64,000 nt of DNA from Hydractinia symbiolongicarpus (taxonomy: Eukaryota > Cnidaria > Hydrozoa > Anthoathecata > Hydractiniidae). Below the pieces are notes generated by a model. It ran no database searches. It was not told the origin of the DNA and saw only the letters and a list, made by a program, of their open reading frames with translations. Location: assembly GCF_029227915.1 (NCBI RefSeq), contig NC_079877.1, forward strand, positions 16,230,851-16,294,850. The letters are read 5' to 3'. Positions 1 to 36,921 of the stretch are shown in pieces (within the stretch, counting starts at the first letter, position 1; every line of letters begins with the position of its first letter). A program made the position numbers and the translations under genes.

Positions 1-66
1 ACACAACAACGTATTTGTTATTGTAGTATTTTGAAATTGTTTTTTCGATGCTGCATTTTTGTGTAG

Positions 67-25377
<25,311 letters not shown>

Positions 25378-26937
25378 ATCTTATATTTTTATATATAACT
25401 TGTGTGACCACTGTTAGCGTGGTCAGCATCGACATAGTGCAGGATCAAACGAGTAAAAACGTTTTATACTCTTCCTGGTAGATTATATGGCCGCAAGAAA
25501 TACTGAGAGTAGCTACCAATATGGACGTAGATGCGTCGACGAGGCTGCACTACTAAACAATATTCAATGAATTATTATTTTTTTAGTAATTGTAAATTCT
25601 GCGCGAAGTAAAATTTTTATTAAAATCGAATCTCCACTAAAGCGAAATGCAAAGAAATCGAGCAAGAGGCGATGTATGGACATGCGCAGTAGCTAATATT
25701 ATCGCTGGTTTTAGCTAGAGAGAAAAATTATGTCGTGTTTTTTTTAAAAAATTAGGTGATTATTTTGAATCTAAACAAAACTAAACTTTTAAAGATGTCT
25801 GCTTCGGTGAGCTTGAAACTAAATACAAAATCATCTTCACTGGAAGACATTTTTATGTTTACATTTTTGGCGCGTTTTGAAATGGTTTTCGCAACCTTTT
25901 GCTGGGAAACTAACTAACTAAAGTTTTCGCTTTGTTTCGCTTTTGTGTTAATTCGCGTTGAATTATTTAAACTAGTTTTGATTCTGGAGATCAGTACTGA
26001 AGCTTCAGACACGTTTTTTTATAAAGCAAAACGTTTATAAACATGTGAATGGAAGAAAAATAAAACATTGGCTTAAACATTCGCTTGGTCTTGAAATTTC
26101 CAAGTAGCCCTGCACTTAACTCATACATGATTATGGAGAAAAATATAGGAAGATTGTCAGCATATTTCTGCCTCAGATTCGAACGAAGTATATCGAGAAT
26201 AAGCTTCCTTCTCCTCTTTTTACATCATCACCATTAACTTTTTTATGTATTTAAAAATAAACTCTTATTAACGGCAGCCATTTTGTGCCTCGTTTTTCTT
26301 ATAGTCAAAGCAAATGCTCAAATAATTATCACTTAAAAGCAGTTTTAAGTTCCAGCATATATTTATGAATATTTCATTAGCGAGAGTAACTCGTCATTCT
26401 GCTGAGTCGGCACTTCTTTGGGGTAAGTGCCCGTCTTTCAGCAGAAGATTATCTATTAAACGGCAAGTGGTACAATATATAATCATATTATTTTTAAAAA
26501 CAACTTGTCTATCCTCTTTCAAATGATTGCAATCATCTTTTATAAGACTTAACACGCAATGCTGACATCAGCATAAAAATTTAACCTCTTTATGGACATT
26601 TAAAGAACTATAATTCTGTTTAATATTATTTTTGTCACCTATTCTTAAATTTTCTCTGATACAGTGGCTTTGAAACTTTTAGTTATATGCGGTAGGAGTT
26701 TGTTTTTCATATATTCTAGTCTGCCAAATACCTAAAGGCAACCGATTTAGCCTGAAAAACATATAAATTCATACTTATATGTTTGCGTATACCTAAAAGT
26801 GCCGATGCTTTTTTTGTAGTTCATGGCGGTACTTCAGTGATTGTGCATCGGGTGTTTTAACGGACCAAGGAATAGAGCTGTATCGTTTACATCAAAACAA
26901 ACAAGCAATTATAAGCAAATAAAAAACTATATATTTT
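25378..26937. other. Intergenic between RCBTB and the coiled-coil gene
   Basis: Holds the RCBTB 3' UTR (end not resolved; an AATAAA lies near 26060) and one hairpin at 26397-26446. No other gene seen. Confidence 0.5.
26397..26446. other. Imperfect hairpin
   Basis: TTCTGCTGA and GGCACTT (left arm) pair with AAGTGCC and TCAGCAGAA (right arm) around a short loop; unequal spacers leave a small internal bulge. Confidence 0.5.
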
Positions 26938-27660
26938 TTATTTGATGGTATATTTTCTTTTGTATTGTAAATAATCAAAGTCAAGCTGGATCGCATTAAA
27001 GCTTGACAAGTTTTCACAAATCTGTCCTTTTAGTGTATCTATAATCTTCTTCTTCTTTTTCATTTGAAAAGCTGCAAAGCAACTTTTTAATGATGTTATT
27101 TTTTCAAGTTGTGAAAATGATTTTTTTATATCCAGATCTCGATCATACTTCTCCGCAGAAATTTTCTTGTAATAACTAATTACATCGTGCAGTTTTTCGT
27201 TCTCCATCGCAGCTGCTTCATACTTTTTTGTGATATTGTTTATTTTAGCCTTCATTAAGGCATGCTCGTTGTTCATGTCACTTTCAAGTTTTTCTTTGTA
27301 TTTTAATTGTGCAGACATTTCGTACAGTTGTTTCTCATATCTCTCCACCTCGGTGAATAAAACTTTTCTTGAAACTGGAATTCTCTCCGCTTGTGATGTG
27401 TTCAAAGCTTCTCTCAATTCTTCAACTTTCTTTTCATAAGAACTCAGTTGTTCTTGCAACTCCTTGACTAAACGAACTTCTTTCTCATTCTTCTTTTTCA
27501 ACTCATGCAGTTCTTCCTTACATTCGGTTAATTCACTTTTAAGACTTTTAACTTCACCTTTCAAATGAAATTTTTCATCATTGGAATGTTGAAGACGAAG
27601 CTCGATGTCTTTTATATATACTTCTCGTTTACAAAAACGATCGTTTAACTCCAGATATTT
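26938..27660 (-). CDS. Coiled-coil protein, terminal exon (5'-partial)
   Basis: The exon begins after TTTTATTTTGCAG and encodes about 240 residues rich in Glu, Lys and Leu with heptad character (for example LHELKKKNEKEVRLVKELQ), ending at a stop. A break with RIPVSRKVLFTEVERYEKQL splits two coiled-coil stretches; the last 40 residues (from KKKKKIIDTL) are less regular. It looks like a cytoskeletal, centrosomal or ciliary scaffold, but coiled-coil sequence is not specific and I cannot name it. Upstream exons should lie on the minus strand to the right; I did not find them with confidence. Confidence 0.7.
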   Translation of the reverse strand, partial: KYLELNDRFCKREVYIKDIELRLQHSNDEKFHLKGEVKSLKSELTECKEELHELKKKNEKEVRLVKELQEQLSSYEKKVEELREALNTSQAERIPVSRKVLFTEVERYEKQLYEMSAQLKYKEKLESDMNNEHALMKAKINNITKKYEAAAMENEKLHDVISYYKKISAEKYDRDLDIKKSFSQLEKITSLKSCFAAFQMKKKKKIIDTLKGQICENLSSFNAIQLDFDYLQYKRKYTIK

Positions 27661-28002
27661 CTGCAAAATAAAACAAAAAAGTTGCAATGTTAGGGGTAAA
27701 ATCTATACAAACGTGTACATTTTGTAGATTTGAACGGTAAATTCTGTGTGTAGAGAGCATGTTTAATTGCAACATTATCCCCAGCATATTTTGCCTTTGC
27801 CATAAGGGCTAAGGGCAACAGACTCTGAGAACAAAAATGACATCGCATTTATACGCGTAGCAAAGACTGTTCTGTTCAATTAAACATGTTTATGATGTTG
27901 AACATTTTCTTAAATAACTCTTAACTTCTCAAAGAAGGCTTTGTGGCTTCGTGAGTTCGGTTTAGTGGCTTCGGAGGCTTTTCATATGCATGGGCTTCGT
28001 GG

Positions 28003-28080
28003 CTTTGTGGAATCATGGCAATGCAATGTCTTTATTTAACGAAAATTAAGTAAACAAAGGCATTGCATTGATTCACAAAG
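28003..28080. other. Long imperfect hairpin
   Basis: CTTTGTGGAATCA ... AATGCAATG on the left arm pairs with CATTGCATTGATTCACAAAG on the right, with a few bulges and a loop of about ten bases. Size resembles a microRNA precursor or a small foldback element. Confidence 0.5.
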
Positions 28081-29069
28081 ACACGAGGATAGCTGTTCAG
28101 AAAGGTAAGGGGTTAAGTCCTGATCCCGACTACGTACATGTGAAATCATTCTTAAAGTAAGTTTTTGCTGGTGTACTTTTAACATATTTTCAATTCGGAC
28201 TCAAAACAACTAACCTGAAGGTATAACTTAAAATGAGATTGATAACTCATCTTTATCCAATTCTCTCTTTTCTACTTTATTTACTTCAGTAAAACAGTTT
28301 TTCGACTCTTTGGCGATCAACGCGACTCTTCACTATCTTTTTTAAGACGGAAGAGGAAGATTTAAAACTGACGTCGAATGTTATCACATATTTTCAATTT
28401 GACGTCATTAAGTTACAATAGCAAATAAGATGTTCGTTGTCATGGCAAAAATGTCTAGTTCGCTTTTTACTGTTATGCAGAGAGTAGAGCACACCGATAT
28501 CCGATAGGGAATAACGAGTTGTGGAAATATCTAATCTGTAAAGGTCTCACTGCTTCACTTTCTATCCATTTCTTTCCGACGAATAGCAGATGGTTATGAC
28601 CTAAGAATTACCATACAATAATTTCTTCAAATACAAGGGCTTAAAAAACGCGGTGTGATTTGGTTGAAAATCGCACTGATAAAATCATACTTCCGCACTT
28701 TATCTCTAATATTCTGAACCGAACTTTTTTGCCCTGTGATTTTTGTCTATCGACATATGACTAATAGTTTTTAAACTTCTGTTATTAGCTGAAGAACATA
28801 AAAAGTGTGTAAATTATAACAAAAAATTAAAAGTACGACAATTCTCGATAACTTTCCAAAAATAGTTTACAAATTTGTTACTGTTTGGTGGGATATCACA
28901 ATTTCCTTTGTCACCCTTTTTCAAAATATCTCACGAAAAGTGTCATTTATTGGAATTCGATAAATTGAATTGTGTGTTTACCTTTTTTTTCAACTTGTTG
29001 AATTCATTTTCTCAAATTTGAGATTATAAAAGTTGATATGGTCAACTTTTTGGACTTGTCAAACGAAAC

Positions 29070-29118
29070 ATTGGCCAATCAAGTAAAGAGATTGTGGGTT
29101 CAAGTCCCACTCTATCCA
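29070..29118 (+). other. tRNA-like 3' half (T arm with B box)
   Basis: GTGGGTTCAAGTCCCAC is a perfect T arm with B box, followed by TCTATCCA. No matching acceptor strand or anticodon arm lies upstream, so this is a degraded tRNA or SINE head, not a tRNA gene. Confidence 0.4.
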
Positions 29119-30398
29119 TTAAATTTGCAGCACTTGGTAAGATAATGCACAGGTTAACTAATACTAATATACCACACATATGCACCGTTGTCCCTATAAA
29201 TTGACCAATCGGTTTTTTTAAAATGAAAAATTGTTAACTTATCAGACTTTCCAAAACGAAATTAAATTTTGAGAAATCAAATCAAAAAAGGATAATAAAC
29301 GATCCAATTTTCTAATTTAATTATTCAAATTCGACAAAATGGGTCGTGTAACGTCACAGAAATTTTCTTTGTCAGGAATTGAATTGAGCGGAATGGATCA
29401 TATGCATTACCTACTTCTCGTTTTACATAGATTTCAAAAGCCAGCTTGATTAAATTTATATATTTATATATACTTTGTGCATCACATGACATTGATTTGT
29501 ATCTTTTTAATAAATTCGCCGTTCAAACCAAAAAGAGAGGTTAAAGAGACATTAATTAAACAACCTGGCATTAGATAGTTCAGTTAATGGTAAAGTTGTG
29601 TTCTTGTTTCTCGTTTTCAAAACGCCCTTTCTTTTTTAGACTGGCTGTTATCAAACCATCCACCATCAGCGTTTTCAAAATATCTCCAACAAGAGAGTAA
29701 ATTGTGAAGGTATAAAAACTGGAACATGCTAATATGTAGCTATTTATCGCTGATTTAATGACTGAATTAACTTCGTTTATTGAAATTGAATTTTAGAAAT
29801 TATTATATTCGAATCGTCAAGTTTATACATAACGGAATGTGTATCCTGGAAATTCCAGAATTTTTTCAGATCAGTTTTAAAAATATTTTTTTAGAATAAT
29901 ATATGTAAAAATTTTTAATTTATTTAGTTGTATTTAAACATTGCAGGTTAAATAATTGAGATTCAGGATACTCAATGATTTGTTTATCCCATAATTCTCG
30001 GTTTTCAATACCTACTTCAAATTTCAGAATTTTCCAGGCTAATTTAACCTTTAAGAAGCCGCAGACCTTTTGATTCGCATTGACTAACTTTTTCTACCTT
30101 TAAGGAAATGTTGTGTTGCTAACACAAATATGTCTACTAAGATCTATTTGTCAAATATTTAATTTTTTTTGTTCTTCACTGCAAAAGAGATTCAATAGAG
30201 TGGTTAGCGCGTATCACAACAGCCGTTATCACAGATTTCTTTAACTGTTTGATTTAGTAGCCACAGTTTAGTTCACTATTATGCTGCCCTAAATGTAATC
30301 AATTTCCTTGATATAATTGGCGCGAAAAATGATGCACGTTAAAAGATAAAAATGTGAAATATTAATTTCTTGATAGATAGAAAAAGCATAAACTTTGG

Positions 30399-30497
30399 TC
30401 AACCTCGTCCACAGGGTTTTCTGCCTTTTCGATGTGATAGAGGACGGCGAAAAATATTTTCATATCAAAACGACGAAAATCCCTGAAAACGAGGGTG
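30399..30497. mobile_element. Small foldback element, AACCTCGT family
   Basis: Ends TCAACCTCGTCCACAGGG and CCCTGAAAACGAGGGTGA are inverted copies of each other. A similar element is at 32963-33048. Confidence 0.4.
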
Positions 30498-31416
30498 AAA
30501 CTTTGTTTTTTACCGATTCATGTCTTTTTCCACAATGTTTCTTAACTTGAAGCTGAGATTGTAGGTATACTTGCAACTGCTAATATACAAAATATTAAGA
30601 AAATTAAAAAATAGATAAATTGATAGGAGTCTTCTTAAACAAAATTGTAAGAATACACAACAGGGGTCTGACTCCATAAATTATCCGCTAATCTCTTTTA
30701 AAGTTACGAAACATAATCTTTACTCAAAAGGTTTCACAAAGTTGCCAAACATGAAGGAATATTAAGGTTGTTGCCAAAATTGGTGAAACTTAATCTCTTT
30801 TAATAAAAGAGAAGGATATTCTTTTGTATTAGAGCATTGAACAATTACCAAACCAGAAGGCACGCCAAACTCTATTTCCGTTTGCGGTTGTCCGCTTTTG
30901 TCCGCAAAAAATCGTTCTGAAATCTACTAATTGACGTGTGTGATATCATCCCATCACTTCTTTTTTATCTTTTCAAACTTTCAACCATATTTGTCGAAAA
31001 ATCACAGATGCTTTGTTTTTCGTACTCCAAAATTTTCCCCTGCTTTTCTTTATATGAAATACTTCTGTCCACAAGAGAATGCTTACGGCTGAGAGTGAGG
31101 GGAAAAGTGCATTGTTCTCTCATTTAATTAAAATACAGCGCTCAGTTAAGGTCACATGAGTTTTAGAAAATCAACCTGGCCCCATTGAAAAAATATACCG
31201 CGAGCATAGTGGAGGGAAAATTTTCCAGAGAGGAAGTCCACGGCTACACAGAAACAAAACACTGCTACAGTCTACATAACGAGTTAGGCTCTGAAAAAGG
31301 AGAGTATGGAACATTCATTTTGTGACGTTACTTTTGCGCTGAATTTAGAAATAAAGAAATATTCTCTTAGTCAAATATGAGTTTAAAAAATGAATTTTAA
31401 TTTATTGGAAGTAATT

Positions 31417-32327
31417 GAATTTCCGCGCCCGAAGGCGTAGGAAATTCTTTAAAACCATCGTTTTTTTCTTTCGGAGCATTTTTTGAGAAAAAATCGACCC
31501 TGGGATTTCACGTTGGTCCGTCACAGATGTAAACTTCGTACCCAAGCTCCTTAACTACTGGGAAGTCTAGTATTGACGCTTCAGGCCAAAATTGGTATTT
31601 GTTTTCGACAAAATTCGGCACAGTTAACAAAAAAAGTATGCTGAACATAATGGTGACATAATAATTTTGATTTTTGTCACCTAAATGTCATTTTAGGCCA
31701 AAATTGGTCCAAAAATTAGAACTACTTTATTTTTAACAAAATTTGGAACAGTTAACAAATAAAGTATGCTGAACATGATGGTGACATCATTATTTTGATT
31801 TCTTCTTACCTAAATGTCATTTCAGGCCAAAATAGGTCCAAAAATTAAAACTACTTTATTTTTAACAAAATTTGGCACAGTAAACAAATAAAGTATGCTG
31901 AACATGATGGTGACATCAAAATTTTGATTTGTTGTTACCTAAATGTCATTTTAGGCAAAAATTGGTCTAAAAATAAACTACTTTATTTTTGACAAATTTT
32001 GGCACAATTGACAAAAAAAGTATGCTGAAAATGATGGTCACATCAAAATTTTGATTTTTTGTCAACTAATGCCGTTTAAGACCATAAACGTTTCAATCGC
32101 AAGACTTTCAACCATGAATGATAGGCTGTATTTTTTGTTAGCAATTTCTTTTAAAATGTAAGTTTATTATGACACGTTTCGTTTTGTTTGCGTTTGTTGT
32201 AAGATATAATGTCACTGATGGGCTTTATCTTCAGAGGTTCATGCACCAAACCCCTTCGAATGTTTGGCACAATAACACAACGAATTAGCAGGTTTTCATC
32301 AAATATTTTGGTAGCGCGCGGAAATTC
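31417..32327 (-). mobile_element. Non-autonomous element with four 129-bp tandem units (same family as 60405-61705)
   Basis: In reverse orientation this matches 60405-61705 along its length. It ends in GAATTTCC ... GGAAATTC, keeps the GCGCCCGAAGGCG hairpin at one end (31425-31437), and holds four copies of a unit marked by GTATGCTGAACATGATGGTG (starts near 31636, 31763, 31892 and 32020) instead of seven. The outer block CCCCCAGGGCTTCTTG continues to about 32343. No coding capacity. Confidence 0.85.
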
Positions 32328-32579
32328 TTAGAGCCCCCAGGGCTTCTTGTTTTTTTTCTAATTAAATATTAAATTGAGAATCAAACATTGCGCAGCTGAA
32401 AAAGTAAAGAAAATGAATACAACCTATTGAAAAAAAAAGCAAATAAAAAAATGTTTAGTGAAAAATGATTTTGTGAGAGCCTTTTTTTATATATCACAGG
32501 AACAGACCAGGTAGCATTGTTTTTCCTTTTGCTCGTAATATTTTTTATATAATTTTTTTCTTCTAGTATCTATTCTTTT

Positions 32580-32806
32580 AGACTATGTTCACACATTGCG
32601 AATAAGTTTCATTCAAGAATTGTTTTGCTCCGAAATGACGTGAGAACACATTTTTTGAAAACCAGAAGAGCGGAATCATTTCACATTTCTAGCAGAATTA
32701 TTCCGTTTCGCATATCGGATAGCTTTGAAACCGTGTGAACGAGAGGCCTACCTGCAACAAAAGTTATTTCGGAACGACATTTATCTGCAATGTGTGAACA
32801 TAGTCT
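32580..32806. mobile_element. MITE, 20-bp perfect inverted ends, PIF/Harbinger-like
   Basis: AGACTATGTTCACACATTGC at 32580-32599 is inverted perfectly at 32787-32806. Taking the ends as GACTATG, the element is flanked by TTA on both sides, a TWA duplication typical of PIF/Harbinger elements. Confidence 0.7.
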
Positions 32807-32902
32807 TAGAAAAAAAGTTTGCAGGAATAAACTTTAAATTGTAATTTTTGCAACAGTTTGCTTAACAGCAACCACGTGTTTTTTTGCACCCACACTAAAA
32901 TT

Positions 32903-32940
32903 CCATATAAGGTTACCAAAGCAACGAGTAAAGATGGCGG
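32903..32940 (+). promoter_or_regulatory. Candidate promoter: CArG box, RFX X-box and YY1-like site
   Basis: CCATATAAGG (CArG, 32903-32912) overlaps by one base with GTTACCAAAGCAAC (X-box, 32912-32925), followed by AAGATGGCGG (YY1-like, 32931-32940). The nearest plus-strand gene is the KCTD-like gene, whose coding exon starts 2.1 kb downstream after a splice acceptor, so an untranslated first exon here is possible. Confidence 0.35.
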
Positions 32941-32962
32941 ATATCCATAGATAAAGCAGGAT

Positions 32963-33048
32963 AACCTCGTTCGCAGCGTCTGTTGTCTCTTTTATTGCCG
33001 TCCCCCCAGAGGGTCAGAAAAGATACAAGATGCCCTGGGGACGAGGTT
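32963..33048. mobile_element. Small foldback element, AACCTCGT family
   Basis: AACCTCGTTCGCAG at the left is inverted as CCCTGGGGACGAGGTT at the right; about 86 bp. Related to 30399-30497. Confidence 0.4.
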
Positions 33049-35092
33049 GAAAGCAGGAAACTCACCAAAATTTAAACTTAAACTTGCGTTCAAAAGAATT
33101 ATATTTTCTGTATTTTGCACTCAGCTTTTGTCAGGCCTAGAAGAAAATATGAACACCTTATCTAGATAAATATTTTGCCCCAGTACTTGTGGTTCTACCA
33201 GGATCCACAAAATACATTGGGCGCCAGAATGGCAAATTTTAAAATTCGTTACGTAATTTGAATTTGTCAATTTTCACTGGTAATTTTCAAAGCAGACCCA
33301 GGATTTTATAGCGCACTTAAGTTATTTGGTCAAACTCATACCCTAAAAATGTGAATCTATTTGTTACTGACGTGTCAATATGAAACTTTTTACGTGGACT
33401 ACTCTGTAATCCCATCATGTTAGAAAGCGGGATATTAGCACGATACTTATCTACCTTACTGCGAAGTGTTGGGGAGTAGATGCTTTTTGTTAACTTTAAA
33501 AGTTGGCTAGAAAACCTTCGCTTGATATTATCTTAAATCTTTGGAGAATTTTTTGCGCTTCTTTTATTTTCACACAAAAGCATTTAATTCCCGTGCATTC
33601 AATCATTAACTAAACTGCTTCCATGCTATTATTTTTAATGTTGGTAAACTTAGCTATCCAAAAGGTTAAGAAAATATTTTAGAAATATTTGCGTTAAATC
33701 ATTCCAACTTCGTAGCCAGGGCCGCAGACTTTGTTTTACATCGGCCGTTAATTCCGAATCAGCTTTACGATGTTTAGCTTTTCCTGGTAAAGTTGGAGAA
33801 AAAGGTAGGCAAAAATATTTATATGGGATGCTCTCATACTTTTGGGGCAATAACTTTTAAAAACATGGTTCTAAAGTATACGGAGTTTAGGATGAACTAG
33901 GTAAAAAGAAATTCAGAATGTGGTAAAAAATCGCTTGAAGATTATAAATATTAAATCTCATGCAAACTATGAAAATATAAAAGTGAAAAAATAGGGGAAG
34001 GAAATCTCGATGAATTAAAATTATGTAAAACTCTTCTGTAATTGGAGAAATCATTAAAATAAATATGTTCTCTTTATGTCGGCTTGGAAATGAACACAAA
34101 AGTTAATGGGCTAATTTTTAGTTTTTTCAAAGAAGGTTAGGCAAACAGAATATTTAATAAGATTTTAAATTACCGATCCTATCATTTATAAAAATCGTTT
34201 AAACGAAAAATATTAAAGCTTGTCCTTTAGTGCAGGTAAGTAAGTATATGTTCTGATATATTTATGCGCTGTTATTTTAATTTTATTTTCGTGCCACTCC
34301 ATGTCGAAGATTTACCACGTTAACTCAGTTAAGAAAAAAATGGACGGATACTTGAGCGAAAATTCAATGGCGCAAAATAGATTTTACATGATTTGCAAAA
34401 TTTTTTTATCCGCATGAAACTGCATTTAGAGTTTTCTTGACAACTTTGGAAAAAAAATCGCTTTGGCACTTAATGTCGACTTATTTTTAATCTTTAAACA
34501 AATTCTCCAGTTAATCTGCGCTAAAACAATCTCTTCTGCAGAACTCTTTGATAAACCTTGGAAGTAACACTGAACCCGTCTGCTCACATGATTCAACGTC
34601 GTCCCCCAAGGGTTCTTATTTTTTTGGCATCTAGGCCGGTTAAACGTCAAGTAAGCGCTAGTGGCTTTGTGTGTGCTATTGTAAAGGTGAAACGTTGGGA
34701 TTTTTGTGTTGTAGTAAGTATATGTTTTTGTCGTATGTGTTATTTCTTCTTTATATTGTATTGGGCGTTCGGCATCAGGAATTTTGTAGTTAGGTTTAAT
34801 TTCTGTTATTTTATACGTAGTTTGTAACTTAGTTTTTTTTGTTTTTGTTTGTAGCGTCGCGAAAGTGTGGAATAAATGTTATTAAAGCCACTTCGTGTCA
34901 GTAAACCCGCCCCCGTACTCGCTACCGCTAAGTTGCCGTACCATCTTGGAAACGAGGTTACAGGGGCAGTTTACTTTTTTATTTTACTGGAATAAGAATT
35001 AATAGGTCCTGGGGCGATTTAAAGCATTCACATAACACACCTAATGTCCTGCGTATGACAAGTAAATTTATTTTAATGTGATTTTTTTCCAG
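33049..35092. other. No gene seen
   Basis: AT-rich sequence, probably 5' intron of the KCTD-like gene. Short open frames here show no family features. Confidence 0.5.
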
Positions 35093-35112
35093 ATAAATAC
35101 AAGTGAAAAGTT

Positions 35113-36018
35113 ATGACAGACGGTAATAAAGAACTAATTGGAAGAGCTCGTTTGAAGCCTCTATCTTTCAGTCTTTCAGCTCCAGTAAGTTGCGAATCAA
35201 ACAGTCTCGTATCACACAAACCTCTTAGGGGTTTAAAATGGAGGACTCGAAGTGAAGAGGAAAAAGAGCCTGAACGCGAACTCAGACTAACAAATTCAAT
35301 ATATAGGCCACTTCAATGTAGCAAATCATTTGAGCTGAATGTGGGGGGAATTACATACGTCGTGTCAAAAGGGACATTATCACGTGAAAACTCGTTGCTA
35401 AGTAACTTCCCAGAAATTTCAAAAGTTAGAGATCAGCAAGGCAGAATTTTTATTGATAGAAACGGTGATTTGTTTGCATTCGTTCTCGATTACTTACGAA
35501 CAGGTGAACTGTCTGTACCGTCTGGATACACTGAGCTGTCAATTTTATTAGCCGAAGCGAATTTTTACAAGCTAACAAATTTGTCTTGGTTACTACAAAA
35601 CCAAATAGATGCGAGACGATTTAAAGGTTCGTTTGTAACTATTACCGAGCATTCAGCATATAACACGCGGACTAGAGATAATATTGAACTTGTGTTCAGA
35701 AGGACTTCCTTAATTTCGGTTGCTGGTCACGTTGGAACTTGTCGTGCCATATTTGGTCCATCACTTAGCATGGACCGGGATTCAAACGTTGAGAGCGACC
35801 GATATTCATGCCGAATGTTAATCATGCACACCACAACAATTTGTTGTTTTGAGAGATTGCAAACAAATGGTTTCGATTTGCAAGCCACTAACCAGTTTAC
35901 GACGGCCCTTGGCAAAACGAGTCAACAAAATGGCGGAGATAAATCAAACCGTCGGAATCATGTCACGAACTATTTATTCATGTTTCGTGGATCCAACAAG
36001 AAAAAATATGTAACGTAA
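35113..36018 (+). CDS. KCTD8/12/16-like BTB protein with H1 domain, 301 aa
   Basis: After a basic, disordered N-terminus of about 70 residues comes a T1-type BTB domain (72-164: FELNVGGITYVVSKGTLSRE, then FIDRNGDLFAFVLDYLRTG). Residues 173-295 resemble the H1 domain of KCTD8/12/16 (FRRTSLISVAGHVGTCRAIF, SDRYSCRM, then NYLFMFRG). In vertebrates these bind GABA-B receptors as pentamers and tune G-protein signalling; a similar role is an inference. The whole coding region is in one exon, as in KCTD12. The ATG lies 20 bp after an acceptor TTTTTTTCCAG (exon from 35093), so an untranslated or leader exon precedes it. The frame is intact. Confidence 0.88.
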   Translation: MTDGNKELIGRARLKPLSFSLSAPVSCESNSLVSHKPLRGLKWRTRSEEEKEPERELRLTNSIYRPLQCSKSFELNVGGITYVVSKGTLSRENSLLSNFPEISKVRDQQGRIFIDRNGDLFAFVLDYLRTGELSVPSGYTELSILLAEANFYKLTNLSWLLQNQIDARRFKGSFVTITEHSAYNTRTRDNIELVFRRTSLISVAGHVGTCRAIFGPSLSMDRDSNVESDRYSCRMLIMHTTTICCFERLQTNGFDLQATNQFTTALGKTSQQNGGDKSNRRNHVTNYLFMFRGSNKKKYVT

Positions 36019-36921
36019 CGCTCCTGCTCGTTTTTTTTTCTTATAAGAAACAAAAATTAAGAGACACGAGGCCTGACATTACAAGAACTGTTGACAGCTT
36101 CTTGAAATATAGACAACATTAAAAATGTATTACATAGTTTCAGCTACAAAATTCTTTTAAAGGTCAAGTTCTATAAATGTTCACTAAATCTCCCTCGAGT
36201 ATATCTATTTTTAATGAAGTCAGGAATTGCTTTGTTAGTTTTCCAAAAAAAATTCGTTAATGGCTGCTACCATTTTCACTTACGGCAGACAGACAGACGA
36301 CGGTATAGTCGTTAGCTCGTAGAGAAATCTACAGGGTCGCTTTTCCTCAAAATTTGTTGCAACAAAATGGATTAAAAATACATCGCATTTGCTGTTTCTT
36401 GTTTTCTTACCATGATTTTTTTCACACAGACAGAAACAGGTTAATATAGAGATTTATCAATTTAATTACTTTTGCGGAAAATAATAGAGAATTTAAATTC
36501 CAAGGGCAACGAAATGTGTAAAAACACGAATTGTCGGACTTATCGGACAAAATTTAGTCATTTTTTTGTCAACCTTGGAGAATGTCCTTACTCTAATATG
36601 TTTTGTCCAATAAGGTAGCACACCTTCAGCCATCGTCAACAAAATCTTGCTGAAAAACGTTTTACTAAAATTGGGTGCAATTAATTTTTAGAAATCAACT
36701 TAGGGGAGGATCGGGAATTAACACAAAAATATGTTGGACGAAAACTTAGCCTTTGAAAAGGATGTGTAACCACTCTCTGACAGCCAAATTATTAGGAATA
36801 GGTAACGAATTAAAGTGTTTATTTCCTCTAACACAGTATATGGCGAAAACGTTAAAAAACGAACCTGTAAGTTGTATTTATTTATGTGGAGTTTAAAGTT
36901 TTCGTCCAAAAATATTTCCTG
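36019..36921. other. 3' flank of the KCTD-like gene, no gene seen
   Basis: AT-rich; no recognisable exon. Confidence 0.5.

Larger units (their letters stand above)
27661..31410. other. Probable intron(s) and intergenic sequence
   Basis: Holds hairpin 28003-28080, a tRNA-like fragment at 29070-29118 and a small foldback element at 30399-30497. A stretch at 29605-29720 could be a terminal exon on either strand but is not assignable. Confidence 0.4.

Noticed and set aside
29070-29118. tRNA gene
   Set aside because: Only the T arm is good; acceptor stem and anticodon arm cannot be formed.
29605-29720. Possible terminal exon on plus (acceptor TTCTTTTTTAG, then a short frame to TGA) or on minus (frame containing YSLVGDILKTLMVDGLI)
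   Set aside because: Both strands look plausible, neither matches a family I know, and no partner exons were found.
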